Positions 8,463 to 17,550 are shown, counted from the stretch's first letter. The stretch: DNA of 64,000 nucleotides from Cupriavidus taiwanensis (GCF_900250075.1 NZ_LT977071.1:1798941-1862940); one strand, 5' to 3'. Notes: generated by a model from the sequence alone, not told the origin. Translations and numbers: made by a program.

Positions 8463-10904
8463 ATGCCAGCCATCCCGCGCCCTGCACCGCCAGGCCTGCG
8501 GCCATCCCGACTTCCGCGCGCCGTCGCAGCCCGCCCGTGCCGCCGCGCCGCGGTGCTGTCCGCGCTGATCACGCTGCTGTGCCAGCGTGCCGCTGTGGCG
8601 CAACAGGACACTGTTGCGCCAAACCAGGACAGTACGCTGCTGCCCGAAGTGCTGGTGGTGGCCGCCGCGCCGCTGCCCGGCATCGGCGTGGCCAGCGACC
8701 TGGTGCCCTACACCGTGCAGACCGTGCGCGGCAGCGAGCTCGGCGGCGCGCGCGCCGGCAACCTGGCCGACTACATGAACCGCCACCTCGCCGGCGTCAA
8801 CGTCAACGACATCCAGGGCAGCCCGTTCCAGACCGACATCACCTACCGCGGCTTCCGCGCGTCATCCATCCCCGGCGTGCCGCAGGGACTGTCGGTTTAC
8901 CTTGACGGCATCCGCGTCAACGAGCCCTTCGGCGACGTGGTCAGCTGGGACATGATCCCGGAGGCGGCGCTGGCGAGCGCGTCGCTGGTGTCCAGCGCCA
9001 ACCCCGCCTACGGTCTCAACACGCTCGGCGGCGCGCTCGCCATGACCACGCGATCCGGGCTGGACTCGCCCGGCTTTACCGCCGACCTGTCCTACGGCAG
9101 CCATGCCCGCAAGCGCGCCGACCTGTCCGGCGGCGTGCGCAGCGACGGCGGCTGGCATGCGTTCGCCGCCGGCACGCTGTTCCAGGAGCATGGCTGGCGC
9201 GACCATTCCGAGGGCCGGCTCGGCAATGTCTTTGCCAAGGCGGGCTACGCCGGCGCCAGCAGCAGCTGGGACGTGTCCGTGCTGCACGGGCGCAGCACGC
9301 TGACCGGCAACGGCCTGGTGCCCAGCTATCGCGCGACTGACGGCGGCACGCTGCCCGAGCTGTACCAGTCCAACCGGCGCGCGGTCTACACCTATCCCGA
9401 CCAGACCCGCAACCAGGTCACGCAGGCCGCGCTCAACGGCCGCCACTGGTTCGACGACAAGACCAGCGCCGCGGCGCTGGCCTATGTGCGCAACAGCCGC
9501 CGCGACACCGCCAACGGCGACGTGAACCCGGACTACGAGGCCTACGCCGAAGACTGCGAGGACGGCTTCGACGCCGACGGCAGCCCGCTCGGCGACGACT
9601 GCGGCATGACCCGCGCCGAAGGCGCGGCGCTGCACCCGGCGGTGCTCAACACCAGCCATATGCGGCAGCAGACCGTCGGCATGGCGCTGAGCCTGGCGCG
9701 GGAGAGCGAGCACCACGTGACCAATGCCGGCCTGACGCTCGACCGCAGCCGCCTCACCTATTCGCAATACGCCCAGCCCGGCAGCTTCACCGACGACCGC
9801 GGCGTGGTCGCCGACCCTGCCGCGGCCAACGCCCTGTTCTCCGGCGTCAGCGGCAACGCGCGCACGCTGGGCCTGTACCTGTCCGATACCTGGTCGCTGA
9901 CGCCCACCACCTTCCTGACCGCGTCGGCGCGCTGGAACCATGTCACCGTCAGCAATACGCTGCGCAACAGCGACGGCAGCGAGCAGCCGCGCGAAAGTTT
10001 CACCTATCGCCGCCTGAACCCGGCGCTGGGGCTGGCGCAGAAGCTGGGCGGCGGCGTCACGGTGTTCGGCGGCTATGCGCAGAACAACCGGGTGCCGACC
10101 GTGCTCGAGCTCGGCTGCGCCGACCCGGAACGGCCGTGCCGGCTGCCGGCCGGCCTGCAGGCCGATCCCTACCTGAAGCAGGTGGTGTCGCATTCGTTCG
10201 AGGCGGGCGTGCGCTGGCACCCGCGCCCGCACACCGAGCTCACGGCGTCGCTCTACCGCATCGACAACCACGACGACATCCTGTTCGTGCGCGCGCCGAA
10301 CACGCAGCTCGGCTACTTCGCCAACTTCGACCGCACCCGCAACCAGGGGCTCGACCTGAGCGCGCGCCACCGCCTCGGCCCGGTCACGCTGCGGCTGGCC
10401 TACAGCTACCTGCAGGCCACCTACCAGTCCGCCGGCGCGCTGGCCGCCGGCGAACGCACCATCGACATCCGCCCGGGCATGCGCATGGCCGGGCTGCCGC
10501 GCCATACGCTCAAGCTGGGCGCGGACTGGCAGGCGCTGCCCGCGCTGGTGCTGGGCGCCGACCTGGTGGCGGTGTCGGGCTCCGTCTCCAGCGGCAACGA
10601 GGACGGCCTGCGCAGCGACCCGCAGGCGGGCGAAGCGCCGCAGGCCGCCGACTGGGGCACGCCCGGATACGCCACCATCAACCTGCGCGCGGCGTACCAG
10701 GTCAGCAAGCGCTTCGAGGTCTACGCGCGCGTGGCCAACCTGCTGGACCGGCGCTACGAGACCTATGGCCAGATCGCCAATGACGTCTTTCCCGGCGGCA
10801 GCCTGGTGCGGCCGCACGTGGCCCCGGGCGACGCCGCCAGCGCGCTGTTCGTGGCGCCGGGCGCGCCGCGCAGCTTCTGGCTGGGCGTGGTGCTGCGGAT
10901 GTAG
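8463..10904 (+). CDS. TonB-dependent outer-membrane receptor (possible lanthanide/metallophore receptor)
   Basis: 813-residue outer-membrane receptor. A signal peptide runs to about residue 45 (CQRAAVAQQD), followed by a plug domain with VRGSELGG, ITYRGFRAS and YLDGIRVNEPFGDV, then a 22-stranded barrel ending in an aromatic-rich strand. An extracellular-type loop around residues 363-380 has C365 and C380 bracketing a run of acidic residues (CEDGFDADG...DDC), recalling EF-hand chemistry. It is divergent to the PQQ-ABC chain. TonB receptors encoded with such chains in methylotrophs import chelated lanthanides, and the neighbouring dehydrogenase is of lanthanide type, so that ligand is a reasonable inference. 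The start at 8463 is chosen for its ribosome-binding site and signal peptide. Confidence 0.9.
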   Translation: MPAIPRPAPPGLRPSRLPRAVAARPCRRAAVLSALITLLCQRAAVAQQDTVAPNQDSTLLPEVLVVAAAPLPGIGVASDLVPYTVQTVRGSELGGARAGNLADYMNRHLAGVNVNDIQGSPFQTDITYRGFRASSIPGVPQGLSVYLDGIRVNEPFGDVVSWDMIPEAALASASLVSSANPAYGLNTLGGALAMTTRSGLDSPGFTADLSYGSHARKRADLSGGVRSDGGWHAFAAGTLFQEHGWRDHSEGRLGNVFAKAGYAGASSSWDVSVLHGRSTLTGNGLVPSYRATDGGTLPELYQSNRRAVYTYPDQTRNQVTQAALNGRHWFDDKTSAAALAYVRNSRRDTANGDVNPDYEAYAEDCEDGFDADGSPLGDDCGMTRAEGAALHPAVLNTSHMRQQTVGMALSLARESEHHVTNAGLTLDRSRLTYSQYAQPGSFTDDRGVVADPAAANALFSGVSGNARTLGLYLSDTWSLTPTTFLTASARWNHVTVSNTLRNSDGSEQPRESFTYRRLNPALGLAQKLGGGVTVFGGYAQNNRVPTVLELGCADPERPCRLPAGLQADPYLKQVVSHSFEAGVRWHPRPHTELTASLYRIDNHDDILFVRAPNTQLGYFANFDRTRNQGLDLSARHRLGPVTLRLAYSYLQATYQSAGALAAGERTIDIRPGMRMAGLPRHTLKLGADWQALPALVLGADLVAVSGSVSSGNEDGLRSDPQAGEAPQAADWGTPGYATINLRAAYQVSKRFEVYARVANLLDRRYETYGQIANDVFPGGSLVRPHVAPGDAASALFVAPGAPRSFWLGVVLRM

Positions 10905-10997
10905 CGCCGGCGGTGTTCACGATTCCTTACAGACAATGGCGCTGGCACAATCTATTCTCCTGTCGCAAACGGAATCCCCCACAACAAGGAGAATGCA

Positions 10998-11192
10998 ATG
11001 AAATCCGTCCTGGCCCTTCTGGTCGCGTGCAGTGCGCTGCTCGGCGGCTGCGTGGTCGCCCCTTACGATACCTACGGCGACGGCCCGCAGGGTTGCCCGC
11101 CGGGGCAGGCCAAGAAAGGCAACTGCCGCATCGACCCGTACGGCAACGAGTCGTTCTGCCCGCCGGGCCAGGCCAAGAAGGGCCGCTGCTAA
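10998..11192 (+). CDS. Small lipoprotein with duplicated CPPGQAKKG motif
   Basis: 64 residues. Lipobox LLGGC puts the lipidated cysteine at C18. The mature peptide is under 50 residues and carries two near-identical units, GCPPGQAKKGNC and FCPPGQAKKGRC, the second ending at the stop codon, so each unit has a CPPG...C cysteine pair. AAGGAG lies 8-13 bases before the ATG. The basic, cysteine-paired repeats suggest a small disulfide-stabilised periplasmic or surface peptide. I do not recognise a family with known function. A GC-rich palindrome follows at 11202-11215 without a T-run. Confidence 0.8.
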   Translation: MKSVLALLVACSALLGGCVVAPYDTYGDGPQGCPPGQAKKGNCRIDPYGNESFCPPGQAKKGRC

Positions 11193-11291
11193 ACCGGCGC
11201 GGGCCGGCGCCGGCCTCGCCGGCCGCTTGCGCCAGGCGGGCCGGCGGCCGGACAATGGCGGCTGCGGACATCCTTTTCGCAGGAGCGCGCC

Positions 11292-11819
11292 ATGCCCACC
11301 CGGTCCCTGCCCCGCCGTCGCCTCGTCCTCCTTTGCATAGCCGCCGCCCTGCTCGGCGCCTGTGCCACGCTGCAACCCGAGCAGACTGGCCAGCAGATGA
11401 TCGGCAGCCCAGAAAGTGCGGTGCGCGAGACTTTCGGGCCTCCGACCGAGACTCACCGCCTGGCCGACGGCACCAGCCGCTGGCTGTGGTCGCGGCAGCC
11501 TTTCGGCCATGAGGTCTACGCCGCCGATTTCGACGCCGCGGGCAAGCTGACCCGCTACCGCCAGATGCTGACCGAGGCCGAAATCTATCGCGCCCAGGTC
11601 GGAATCTGGACCAAGCAGGACGTGCAGCAGCACTTCGGCCTGCCGCGCGAGCCGGTGCAGTATTACCCGCTGATGCAGCGCGAAGCCTGGTCCTGGCGCA
11701 TGTACAAGGACGGCCTGCAGACGGCGCACTTCAGCTGTTATTTCGACAACGCCGGCGTGCTGCGCCAGACCATGATCATCGTCGATCCGCTTGGCGGCGA
11801 CGCGCGCCGCGCGCGCTGA
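11292..11819 (+). CDS. Hypothetical lipoprotein, possibly BamE/SmpA-like
   Basis: 175 residues with a lipoprotein signal: basic N-terminus, hydrophobic stretch, lipobox LLGAC with C24 as lipidation site. The mature part contains two stretches resembling the SmpA/OmlA (BamE-like) pattern, IGSPESAVRETFGPPTE and TKQDVQQHFGLPREP, each beginning a short alpha-beta unit followed by aromatic strands (WLWSRQ, WSWRMY). That duplication suggests two BamE-like modules, but I cannot confirm homology. ATG at 11292 follows a GCAGGAGCGCGCC ribosome-binding site. It stands alone between the small lipoprotein and a dehydrogenase, and no role in outer-membrane assembly can be deduced from context. Confidence 0.75.
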   Translation: MPTRSLPRRRLVLLCIAAALLGACATLQPEQTGQQMIGSPESAVRETFGPPTETHRLADGTSRWLWSRQPFGHEVYAADFDAAGKLTRYRQMLTEAEIYRAQVGIWTKQDVQQHFGLPREPVQYYPLMQREAWSWRMYKDGLQTAHFSCYFDNAGVLRQTMIIVDPLGGDARRAR

Positions 11820-11931
11820 CGGCTGACGCGGAAGCCGCGTCCGGAGCCAATGCCGGCAGCAGGGGCTCCCCGGCCCCGCCACCGTTTTGCGCGCAGAATG
11901 GAGGCGATGCGGCAATGCCCGCCAACCCTCC

Positions 11932-13158
11932 ATGCGGAAAACCAACGTGACCACAGCCATCCTGCTCGAGAACATCCACCAGAGCGCCAACGCCCGGCTG
12001 GCCGAAGCCGGCCTGCAGGTCGAGCGCCGCACCGGCGCGCTGGCCGGTGCCGAACTGCGCCAGGTGCTGGCCGACCATGACGTGATCGGCATCCGCTCCG
12101 CCACCCACCTGCGCGCGGACGATATCCGCAGCGCGCCCGGGCTGCTTTCGATCGGCTGCTTCTGCATCGGCACCTCGCAGGTCGACCTCGACGCGGCCAC
12201 CGCCGCGGGCATCCCGGTCTTCAACGCGCCCTTTTCCAACACCCGTTCGGTGGCCGAGCTGGTGGTCGCCGAAGCGGTCATGCTGCTGCGCCGGATCCCC
12301 GAGAAGAACACGCTCGCGCATGCCGGCAAATGGGCCAAGGGCGCCGCCGGCGCATTCGAGACACGCGGCAAGACCATCGCCATCGTCGGCTACGGCAATA
12401 TCGGCTCGCAGGTGGGCGTGCTGGCCGAATCGATGGGCATGCGCGTGGTCTACTACGATGTGCTCGCGCGGCTCTCGCACGGATCGGCCCGCGCTGCCGG
12501 CTCGCTGGAAGAAGCGGTGTCGCAGGCCGAGGTCGTGACGCTGCACGTGCCGGCCACCCCGCGCACGCGCAACATGATCGATGCCAACATCCTGGCGGCG
12601 TTCAAGCCCGGAGCGATCCTGATCAATGCCTCGCGCGGCAGCGTGGTCGACATCGCCGCGCTGGCCGCGGCGCTGCGCGAGAAGCGGCTGGGCGGCGCGG
12701 CCATCGACGTGTTCCCCGAAGAGCCCAAGACCAACCAGGACCCCTTCACCAGCGAACTGCAGAACCTGCCCAACGTGCTGCTGACCCCGCACGTCGGCGG
12801 CAGCACCGAGGAAGCGCAGGAGAACATCGGCACCGAGGTCGCGGCCAAGCTCGCGCACTTCCTCGCCACCGGCGGCACCATCGGCGCGGTCAACTTCCCC
12901 GAGGTCGACCCCGGTCCGCTGCATGCGCCGGCACGCCTGCTCAACGTGCACGGCAACGCGCCCGGCGCGCTGGCCGCGCTGAACACGCTGCTGGCGCAGG
13001 AAGGCGTGAACATTACCGGCCAGCACCTGCAGACGCGTGGCCACACCGGCTATGTGGTGACCGACCTGGACCGCGCGCCGTCCGAGCAGCTGATGCAGGC
13101 GCTGCGGACCCATGCCGGCTTCGCGCGCTCGCGGCTGATCCTGCGCGGGGCGGCTTAG
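11932..13158 (+). CDS. serA: D-3-phosphoglycerate dehydrogenase (SerA-type, with ACT domain)
   Basis: 408 residues. NAD-dependent D-2-hydroxyacid dehydrogenase that commits 3-phosphoglycerate to serine synthesis. Seen: the NAD-binding loop VGYGNIGSQVG, catalytic Arg in NASRGSVVD, Glu in IDVFPEEP and His in LTPHVGGST, then a C-terminal ACT domain (about residues 335-405) as in the E. coli-type enzyme. Length matches that class. The start is uncertain: ATG at 11932 has no clear ribosome-binding site, and an in-frame GTG at 11947 is an alternative. Other D-2-hydroxyacids cannot be fully excluded as substrate. Confidence 0.88.
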   Translation: MRKTNVTTAILLENIHQSANARLAEAGLQVERRTGALAGAELRQVLADHDVIGIRSATHLRADDIRSAPGLLSIGCFCIGTSQVDLDAATAAGIPVFNAPFSNTRSVAELVVAEAVMLLRRIPEKNTLAHAGKWAKGAAGAFETRGKTIAIVGYGNIGSQVGVLAESMGMRVVYYDVLARLSHGSARAAGSLEEAVSQAEVVTLHVPATPRTRNMIDANILAAFKPGAILINASRGSVVDIAALAAALREKRLGGAAIDVFPEEPKTNQDPFTSELQNLPNVLLTPHVGGSTEEAQENIGTEVAAKLAHFLATGGTIGAVNFPEVDPGPLHAPARLLNVHGNAPGALAALNTLLAQEGVNITGQHLQTRGHTGYVVTDLDRAPSEQLMQALRTHAGFARSRLILRGAA

Positions 13159-13364
13159 CATTGCCCAGGATCGCGGACCCAGGGCGCCCCGCCATGGTCG
13201 CGGCTCGCTCTCTTCAATCTCCACCAAACTGTCTGAAACTCCAAAACTGCTCTGAACCAGGGACTATGCTGAATGCAGCCCACAAGCGCATTCGTGGGCC
13301 TGCACGCTAGCGATGTCAATGGCGGCCCGCGTTGGCGCCGCACCAACAATCGTGAGGTTCAGCT
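13159..13364. other. Intergenic region with direct repeats and a hairpin
   Basis: Contains two direct copies of AAACTG(C)TCTGAA, at 13226-13237 and 13244-13256, about one helical turn and a half apart, and an inverted repeat GCCCAC (13278-13283) with GTGGGC (13294-13299). No clear -35/-10 pair. These may control the small exported protein that follows. Confidence 0.35.
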
Positions 13365-13709
13365 ATGTCGCTTGAACGGAGCAGGAAGGCCGCCACCCTG
13401 GTCGGCCGGCTGGCCGGGGCCGCGCTGCTGGGGAGCGCCGGGATCGGCAGCGCCGCAGCGCAAACCGGCACCATTACGTTCCTGGGGGCGATCACGAATC
13501 CGTCCTGTGCATTGCGCCCCTCCGCCGGCATGGTGCAGGCCAGTTGCCAGCAGCCGTCCGGGCAGATGCTCTCGGCCCCATTCGCCGTGACTCCGCCGCG
13601 ACAGGCAGGACCCGCGCGCATCGGCATCGCCAGGCTGAACGTGGAACCCGCCCGCGCCGCCCGGCGCGGGGCGGCGCCCGCCTACCTGGTCGTGGTGACC
13701 TATCACTAG
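13365..13709 (+). CDS. Small exported protein, fimbrial-subunit-like N-terminus
   Basis: 114 residues. A signal peptide (basic MSLERSRKAATLVGR, hydrophobic core, AAAQ cleavage) is followed by GTITFLGAITNPSCAL, which resembles the first strand of type 1 fimbrial or spore-coat-U-like subunits (GTVxFxGxVxxxxC), with a second Cys at ASCQQP. It is much shorter than a normal pilin (about 150-180 residues) and no chaperone or usher gene is near, so it is probably a diverged orphan. Function unknown. No strong ribosome-binding site: the upstream sequence is GTGAGGTTCAGCT. Confidence 0.65.
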   Translation: MSLERSRKAATLVGRLAGAALLGSAGIGSAAAQTGTITFLGAITNPSCALRPSAGMVQASCQQPSGQMLSAPFAVTPPRQAGPARIGIARLNVEPARAARRGAAPAYLVVVTYH

Positions 13710-13820
13710 ATGACATATCCGGCCGGCATTGCGCCCGGCCCGTGCTACCGCAATCGGGTCATCGCACAGCCGGCGCCGCGGCCTATGCCGCATCTCGCGC
13801 TGGCGCGGGCAAGTGCAGTC

Positions 13821-13849
13821 TTGACACCTTGCCCTGCGCTTCCTTTAAT
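13821..13849 (+). promoter_or_regulatory. Sigma-70 type promoter of the nap operon
   Basis: TTGACA (13821-13826), a 17-base spacer, then TTTAAT (13844-13849): a perfect -35 and a 5-of-6 -10 hexamer at ideal spacing, about 50 bases before napE. No canonical FNR box (TTGAT-N4-ATCAA) was found next to it. Confidence 0.7.
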
Positions 13850-13902
13850 GGTGTAACGCATCGGGCCGCGCCTGATCCCTTTTGCCGAGGACGTCAACGA
13901 CG

Positions 13903-14067
13903 ATGGATACCGGTGAAACCCACGATCCCCAACGCAAGCAAGAAGAACTGCGCAGCTTCCTTTTCCTGACCGCGGTCATGGTGCCGGTGCTGTCCGTCAT
14001 CATCGTCGCGGGCTATGGGTTCATTGTCTGGATGACCCAGTTGATCAGCGGACCGCCGTCCCACTAG
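13903..14067 (+). CDS. napE: Periplasmic nitrate reductase, NapE protein
   Basis: 54-residue single-pass membrane protein: hydrophilic N-terminus rich in Glu/Gln/Lys, then one membrane segment (FLFLTAVMVPVLSVIIVAGYGF) and a short tail. Size and sequence match NapE, the small subunit of unknown function that opens nap operons in Cupriavidus and Paracoccus. ATG at 13903 is used; an in-frame ATG at 13882 would add seven residues, but NapE proteins normally begin close to the hydrophilic stretch. Confidence 0.85.
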   Translation: MDTGETHDPQRKQEELRSFLFLTAVMVPVLSVIIVAGYGFIVWMTQLISGPPSH

Positions 14068-14081
14068 GCGACCCACGCAGG

Positions 14082-14108
14082 CCGGTGTTGCGCAAGCGGC
14101 GCCACCGG
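14082..14108 (+). other. Hairpin in the napE-napD gap
   Basis: CCGGTG (14082-14087) pairs with CACCGG (14103-14108) and, after a two-base bulge, GCGC (14090-14093) with GCGC (14099-14102): a 10-bp stem with a 5-base loop. No T-run follows, so it is not an intrinsic terminator. It could act in mRNA processing or differential expression of napE versus napDABC. Confidence 0.35.
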
Positions 14109-14172
14109 GGCATTGAATTGATAAAAACAAGCTGCAGCACAGACTGAAACGGCATCGAACCGGAGCTTGCGC

Positions 14173-14511
14173 ATGCCCGCTGCAAGACGTGCCATCCCCA
14201 TCCAGCCACTGCCGACGGGCGCAGAGTGGCATATAGCCGGCATCGTGGTCCATGCACTTCCCGCCAGGCTGCCGCAGGTGCGCGCGGCGATCGACGCCAT
14301 CGGCGGCGCCGAGATCCATGCCGCCAGCGACAGTGGCAAGCTGGTAGTCACCATCGAAGCGCCCACCTCGCGCGCCATCGCCGCGCATCTGACCTTTCTG
14401 CACCAGCTCGACGGCGTGCTGTCGGCCGCGCTGGTCTACCAGCACAACGAAGATGCCGAGGCCATGCACGAGGCCGTGAATCCCGCAATGAACGAGGAGG
14501 CTGGCATATGA
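14173..14511 (+). CDS. napD: Chaperone NapD
   Basis: 112-residue cytoplasmic chaperone that binds the twin-arginine signal of NapA and holds it until the molybdenum cofactor is loaded. It shows the ferredoxin-like NapD pattern: [16 protein letters not shown] near the start, then [23 protein letters not shown] and [18 protein letters not shown] at 14173 follows CGGAG at 7-base spacing; an in-frame TTG at 14167 is less likely. The stop overlaps napA's start (ATGA). Confidence 0.92.
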   Translation: MPAARRAIPIQPLPTGAEWHIAGIVVHALPARLPQVRAAIDAIGGAEIHAASDSGKLVVTIEAPTSRAIAAHLTFLHQLDGVLSAALVYQHNEDAEAMHEAVNPAMNEEAGI

Positions 14512-17003
14512 CCCTCTCCCGCCGCGATTTCATCAAGCAGACCGCCGTCGCCGCAACGGCATCGGTGGCCGGCGTCACGCTGCCCGCCGGAGCCGCCAAC
14601 TTTGTCACGGACAGCGAGGTGACAAAGCTGAAATGGTCCAAGGCGCCGTGCCGCTTCTGCGGCACCGGCTGCGGCGTCACGGTGGCGGTCAAGGACAACA
14701 AGGTGGTTGCCACCAACGGCGACCCTCAGGCCGAGGTCAACAAGGGGCTGAACTGCGTCAAGGGCTACTTCCTGTCGAAGATCATGTACGGCCAGGACCG
14801 GCTGACCAGGCCGCTGCTGCGCATGAAGAACGGCCAGTACGACAAGAACGGCGAATTCGCGCCGGTCACGTGGGAGCGCGCCTTCGACGAGATGGAGCGC
14901 CAGTTCAAGCGCGTGCTGAAAGAGAAAGGCCCGACCGCGGTGGGCATGTTCGGCTCGGGCCAGTGGACCGTGTGGGAAGGCTATGCCGCGTCCAAGCTGT
15001 ACAAGGCCGGCTTCCGCTCCAACAACATCGATCCCAATGCACGCCACTGCATGGCGTCCGCGGTACAGGGCTTCATGCGCACCTTCGGCATGGACGAGCC
15101 GATGGGCTGCTATGACGATTTCGAGGCCGCCGATGCCTTCGTGCTGTGGGGCTCGAACATGGCCGAGATGCATCCCATCCTGTGGACCCGCATCACCGAC
15201 CGGCGCCTGAGCCATCCCAAGACCCGCGTGGCGGTGCTGTCGACCTTCACCCACCGCTCGTTCGACCTGGCCGACATCCCGGTCATCTTCAAGCCGCAGA
15301 CCGACCTGGCGATGATGAACTACATCGCCCACTACATCATCAAGAACAACAAGGTCAACAAGGACTTCGTCAACAAGCACACGGTGTTCAAGGAAGGCGT
15401 GACCAACATCGGCTATGGGCTGCGTCCCGAGCATCCGCTGCAGAAGGCGGCCAAGAACGCGGCCGATCCCGGCGCCTCGCGCCCGATCACCTTCGACGAC
15501 TTCGCGCGCTTCGTGGCCAAGTACGATGCCGATACCGTCAGCAAGCTGTCGGGCGTGCCCAAGGACAAGCTCGACCAGCTGGCCGAGCTCTATGCCGATC
15601 CCAACATCAAGGTGATGTCGCTGTGGACCATGGGCTTCAACCAGCATACGCGCGGCAGCTGGGCCAACAACATGATCTACAACCTGCACCTGCTGACCGG
15701 CAAGATCGCCACGCCGGGCAACAGCCCGTTTTCGCTGACCGGGCAGCCGTCGGCGTGCGGCACCGCGCGCGAGGTGGGGACCTTCTCGCACCGGCTGCCG
15801 GCGGACATGGTGGTGACCAATCCCAAGCACCGCGAGGAAGCCGAGCGCATCTGGAAGCTGCCGGCGGGCACCATTCCCGACAAGCCGGGCTACCACGCCG
15901 TGCTGCAGAACCGCATGCTCAAGGACGGCAAGCTCAATGCGTACTGGGTGCAGGTTAACAACAACATGCAAGCGGCGGCCAACCTGATGGAAGAGGGCTT
16001 GCCGGGCTACCGCAATCCCGCCAACTTCATCGTGGTGTCTGACGCCTACCCCACCGTCACCGCGCTGGCGGCCGACCTGATCCTGCCGAGCGCGATGTGG
16101 GTCGAGAAGGAAGGCGCCTACGGCAATGCCGAGCGCCGCACGCAGTTCTGGCACCAGCTGGTCGATGCGCCGGGCGAGGCGCGCTCCGACCTGTGGCAGC
16201 TGATGGAGTTTTCCAAGCGCTTCAAGGTCGAGGACGTCTGGCCCGCCGACCTGATCGCGAAGAAGCCGGAATACCGCGGCAAGACCCTGTTCGACGTGCT
16301 CTACCGCAACGGGCAGGTCGACAAGTTCCCGCTCAAGGAAGTCAGCACCGAGTACCACAACGCCGAGGCCAAGGCCTTCGGCTTCTACGTGCAGAAGGGG
16401 CTGTTCGAGGAATACGCCACCTTCGGCCGCGGCCATGGCCACGACCTGGCGCCGTTCGACGCCTACCATGAGGCGCGCGGCCTGCGCTGGCCGGTGGTCA
16501 ATGGCAAGGAAACCCGCTGGCGCTACCGCGAAGGCAGCGATCCCTACGTGAAGGCCGGCACCGGCTACCAGTTCTACGGCAACCCGGACGGCAAGGCGGT
16601 GATCTTCGCCCTGCCCTACGAGCCGCCGGCCGAATCGCCCGACAAGGAGTACCCGTACTGGCTGGTCACGGGCCGCGTGCTGGAGCACTGGCATTCCGGC
16701 TCGATGACGCGCCGCGTGCCCGAGCTGTACCGCGCCTTCCCCAACGCCGTGGTGTTCATGCATCCGGAAGATGCCAGGGCCATGGGACTGCGCCGCGGCG
16801 TGGAAGTGGAAGTGGTGTCGCGGCGCGGGAGCATGCGCTCGCGCCTTGAGACCCGCGGGCGCGATGCGCCGCCGCGCGGGCTGGTGTTCGTGCCGTGGTT
16901 CGACGCCAGCCAGCTGATCAACAAGGTCACGCTCGACGCCACCTGCCCGATCTCGCTGCAGACCGACTTCAAGAAGTGCGCGGTCAAGATCGTCAAGGTC
17001 TAG
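14508..17003 (+). CDS. napA: Periplasmic nitrate reductase catalytic subunit NapA
   Basis: 831 residues, the length typical of NapA. It reduces nitrate to nitrite in the periplasm using Mo-bis-MGD and one [4Fe-4S] cluster. Seen: Tat signal SRRDFIKQ, cluster cysteines in CRFCGTGCG plus the later NCVKG cysteine, the molybdenum-ligand Cys in NARHCMAS, and the C-terminal MGD-binding stretch from about residue 715 ([20 protein letters not shown]). Electrons come from NapB, fed by NapC from quinol. It is co-transcribed with napED upstream and napBC and ccm genes downstream. Confidence 0.98.
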   Translation: MTLSRRDFIKQTAVAATASVAGVTLPAGAANFVTDSEVTKLKWSKAPCRFCGTGCGVTVAVKDNKVVATNGDPQAEVNKGLNCVKGYFLSKIMYGQDRLTRPLLRMKNGQYDKNGEFAPVTWERAFDEMERQFKRVLKEKGPTAVGMFGSGQWTVWEGYAASKLYKAGFRSNNIDPNARHCMASAVQGFMRTFGMDEPMGCYDDFEAADAFVLWGSNMAEMHPILWTRITDRRLSHPKTRVAVLSTFTHRSFDLADIPVIFKPQTDLAMMNYIAHYIIKNNKVNKDFVNKHTVFKEGVTNIGYGLRPEHPLQKAAKNAADPGASRPITFDDFARFVAKYDADTVSKLSGVPKDKLDQLAELYADPNIKVMSLWTMGFNQHTRGSWANNMIYNLHLLTGKIATPGNSPFSLTGQPSACGTAREVGTFSHRLPADMVVTNPKHREEAERIWKLPAGTIPDKPGYHAVLQNRMLKDGKLNAYWVQVNNNMQAAANLMEEGLPGYRNPANFIVVSDAYPTVTALAADLILPSAMWVEKEGAYGNAERRTQFWHQLVDAPGEARSDLWQLMEFSKRFKVEDVWPADLIAKKPEYRGKTLFDVLYRNGQVDKFPLKEVSTEYHNAEAKAFGFYVQKGLFEEYATFGRGHGHDLAPFDAYHEARGLRWPVVNGKETRWRYREGSDPYVKAGTGYQFYGNPDGKAVIFALPYEPPAESPDKEYPYWLVTGRVLEHWHSGSMTRRVPELYRAFPNAVVFMHPEDARAMGLRRGVEVEVVSRRGSMRSRLETRGRDAPPRGLVFVPWFDASQLINKVTLDATCPISLQTDFKKCAVKIVKV

Positions 17004-17028
17004 CGCGGCCGATACAACAGGAGACGCC

Positions 17029-17550
17029 ATGAAACCGAGTCGATCCTGGGCGCCACTGCTGGCCGTGCTCACGCTGCTGCTGGCGGCGGCATTGCCGCTG
17101 CCGGCGCGTGCTCAGCAGCAGCAGCAAGGCCTGGTCGATGCCATGCGCGGCAACACGCCCATCGGCAACGAGACCAAGGCCCCGATCATATACCCGACCG
17201 AGAACAAGGACATACGCCGCAACCGCAACTACACCATGCAGCCGCCGACGATCCCGCACAAGATCGACGGCTACCAGGTCGACAAGGACTTCAACCGCTG
17301 CATGTTCTGCCACGCGCGCACCCGCACCGAAGAGACCCAGGCGATCCCGGTCAGCATTACGCATTACATGGACCGCGACAACAACGTGCTGGCCGAGGTG
17401 TCGCCGCGCCGCTATTTCTGCACGCAGTGCCACGTGCCGCAGGCGGACGCCAAGCCGCTGGTGGGCAATACCTTCATCGATGTCGAGCAGATGCTCAAGC
17501 GCAAGCCCGGCGCCAAAGGAGCGGCCGACACCAAGGGAGCGGCCAAATAA
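17029..17550 (+). CDS. napB: Periplasmic nitrate reductase diheme cytochrome subunit NapB
   Basis: 173 residues: Sec signal (about 1-34, ending PARAQQ), two heme-binding motifs CMFCH and CTQCH, and the conserved VPHKID-like stretch (TIPHKIDGY). NapB carries electrons from NapC to NapA. The C-terminus has an unusual Lys/Gly/Ala tail (KRKPGAKGAADTKGAAK). It starts 25 bases after napA with CAGGAG ahead of the ATG. Heme attachment is probably done by the Ccm proteins encoded immediately downstream. Confidence 0.96.
   Translation: MKPSRSWAPLLAVLTLLLAAALPLPARAQQQQQGLVDAMRGNTPIGNETKAPIIYPTENKDIRRNRNYTMQPPTIPHKIDGYQVDKDFNRCMFCHARTRTEETQAIPVSITHYMDRDNNVLAEVSPRRYFCTQCHVPQADAKPLVGNTFIDVEQMLKRKPGAKGAADTKGAAK

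Noticed and set aside
11202..11215. GGCCGGCGCCGGCC palindrome as a terminator
   Set aside because: No T-run follows, and such GC palindromes occur by chance in DNA this GC-rich.
13721..13740. GGCCGG/CCGGCC hairpin after the small exported protein as a terminator
   Set aside because: Six-bp stem with no T-run.
14090..14140. FNR box TTGATAAAAACAA before napD
   Set aside because: Only one half matches; the second half is misplaced for TTGAT-N4-ATCAA.
14436..17072. Very long open frame on the minus strand opposite napA
   Set aside because: A GC-rich shadow: composition is His/Arg/Val/Leu-rich without any domain, and napA on the plus strand is certain.
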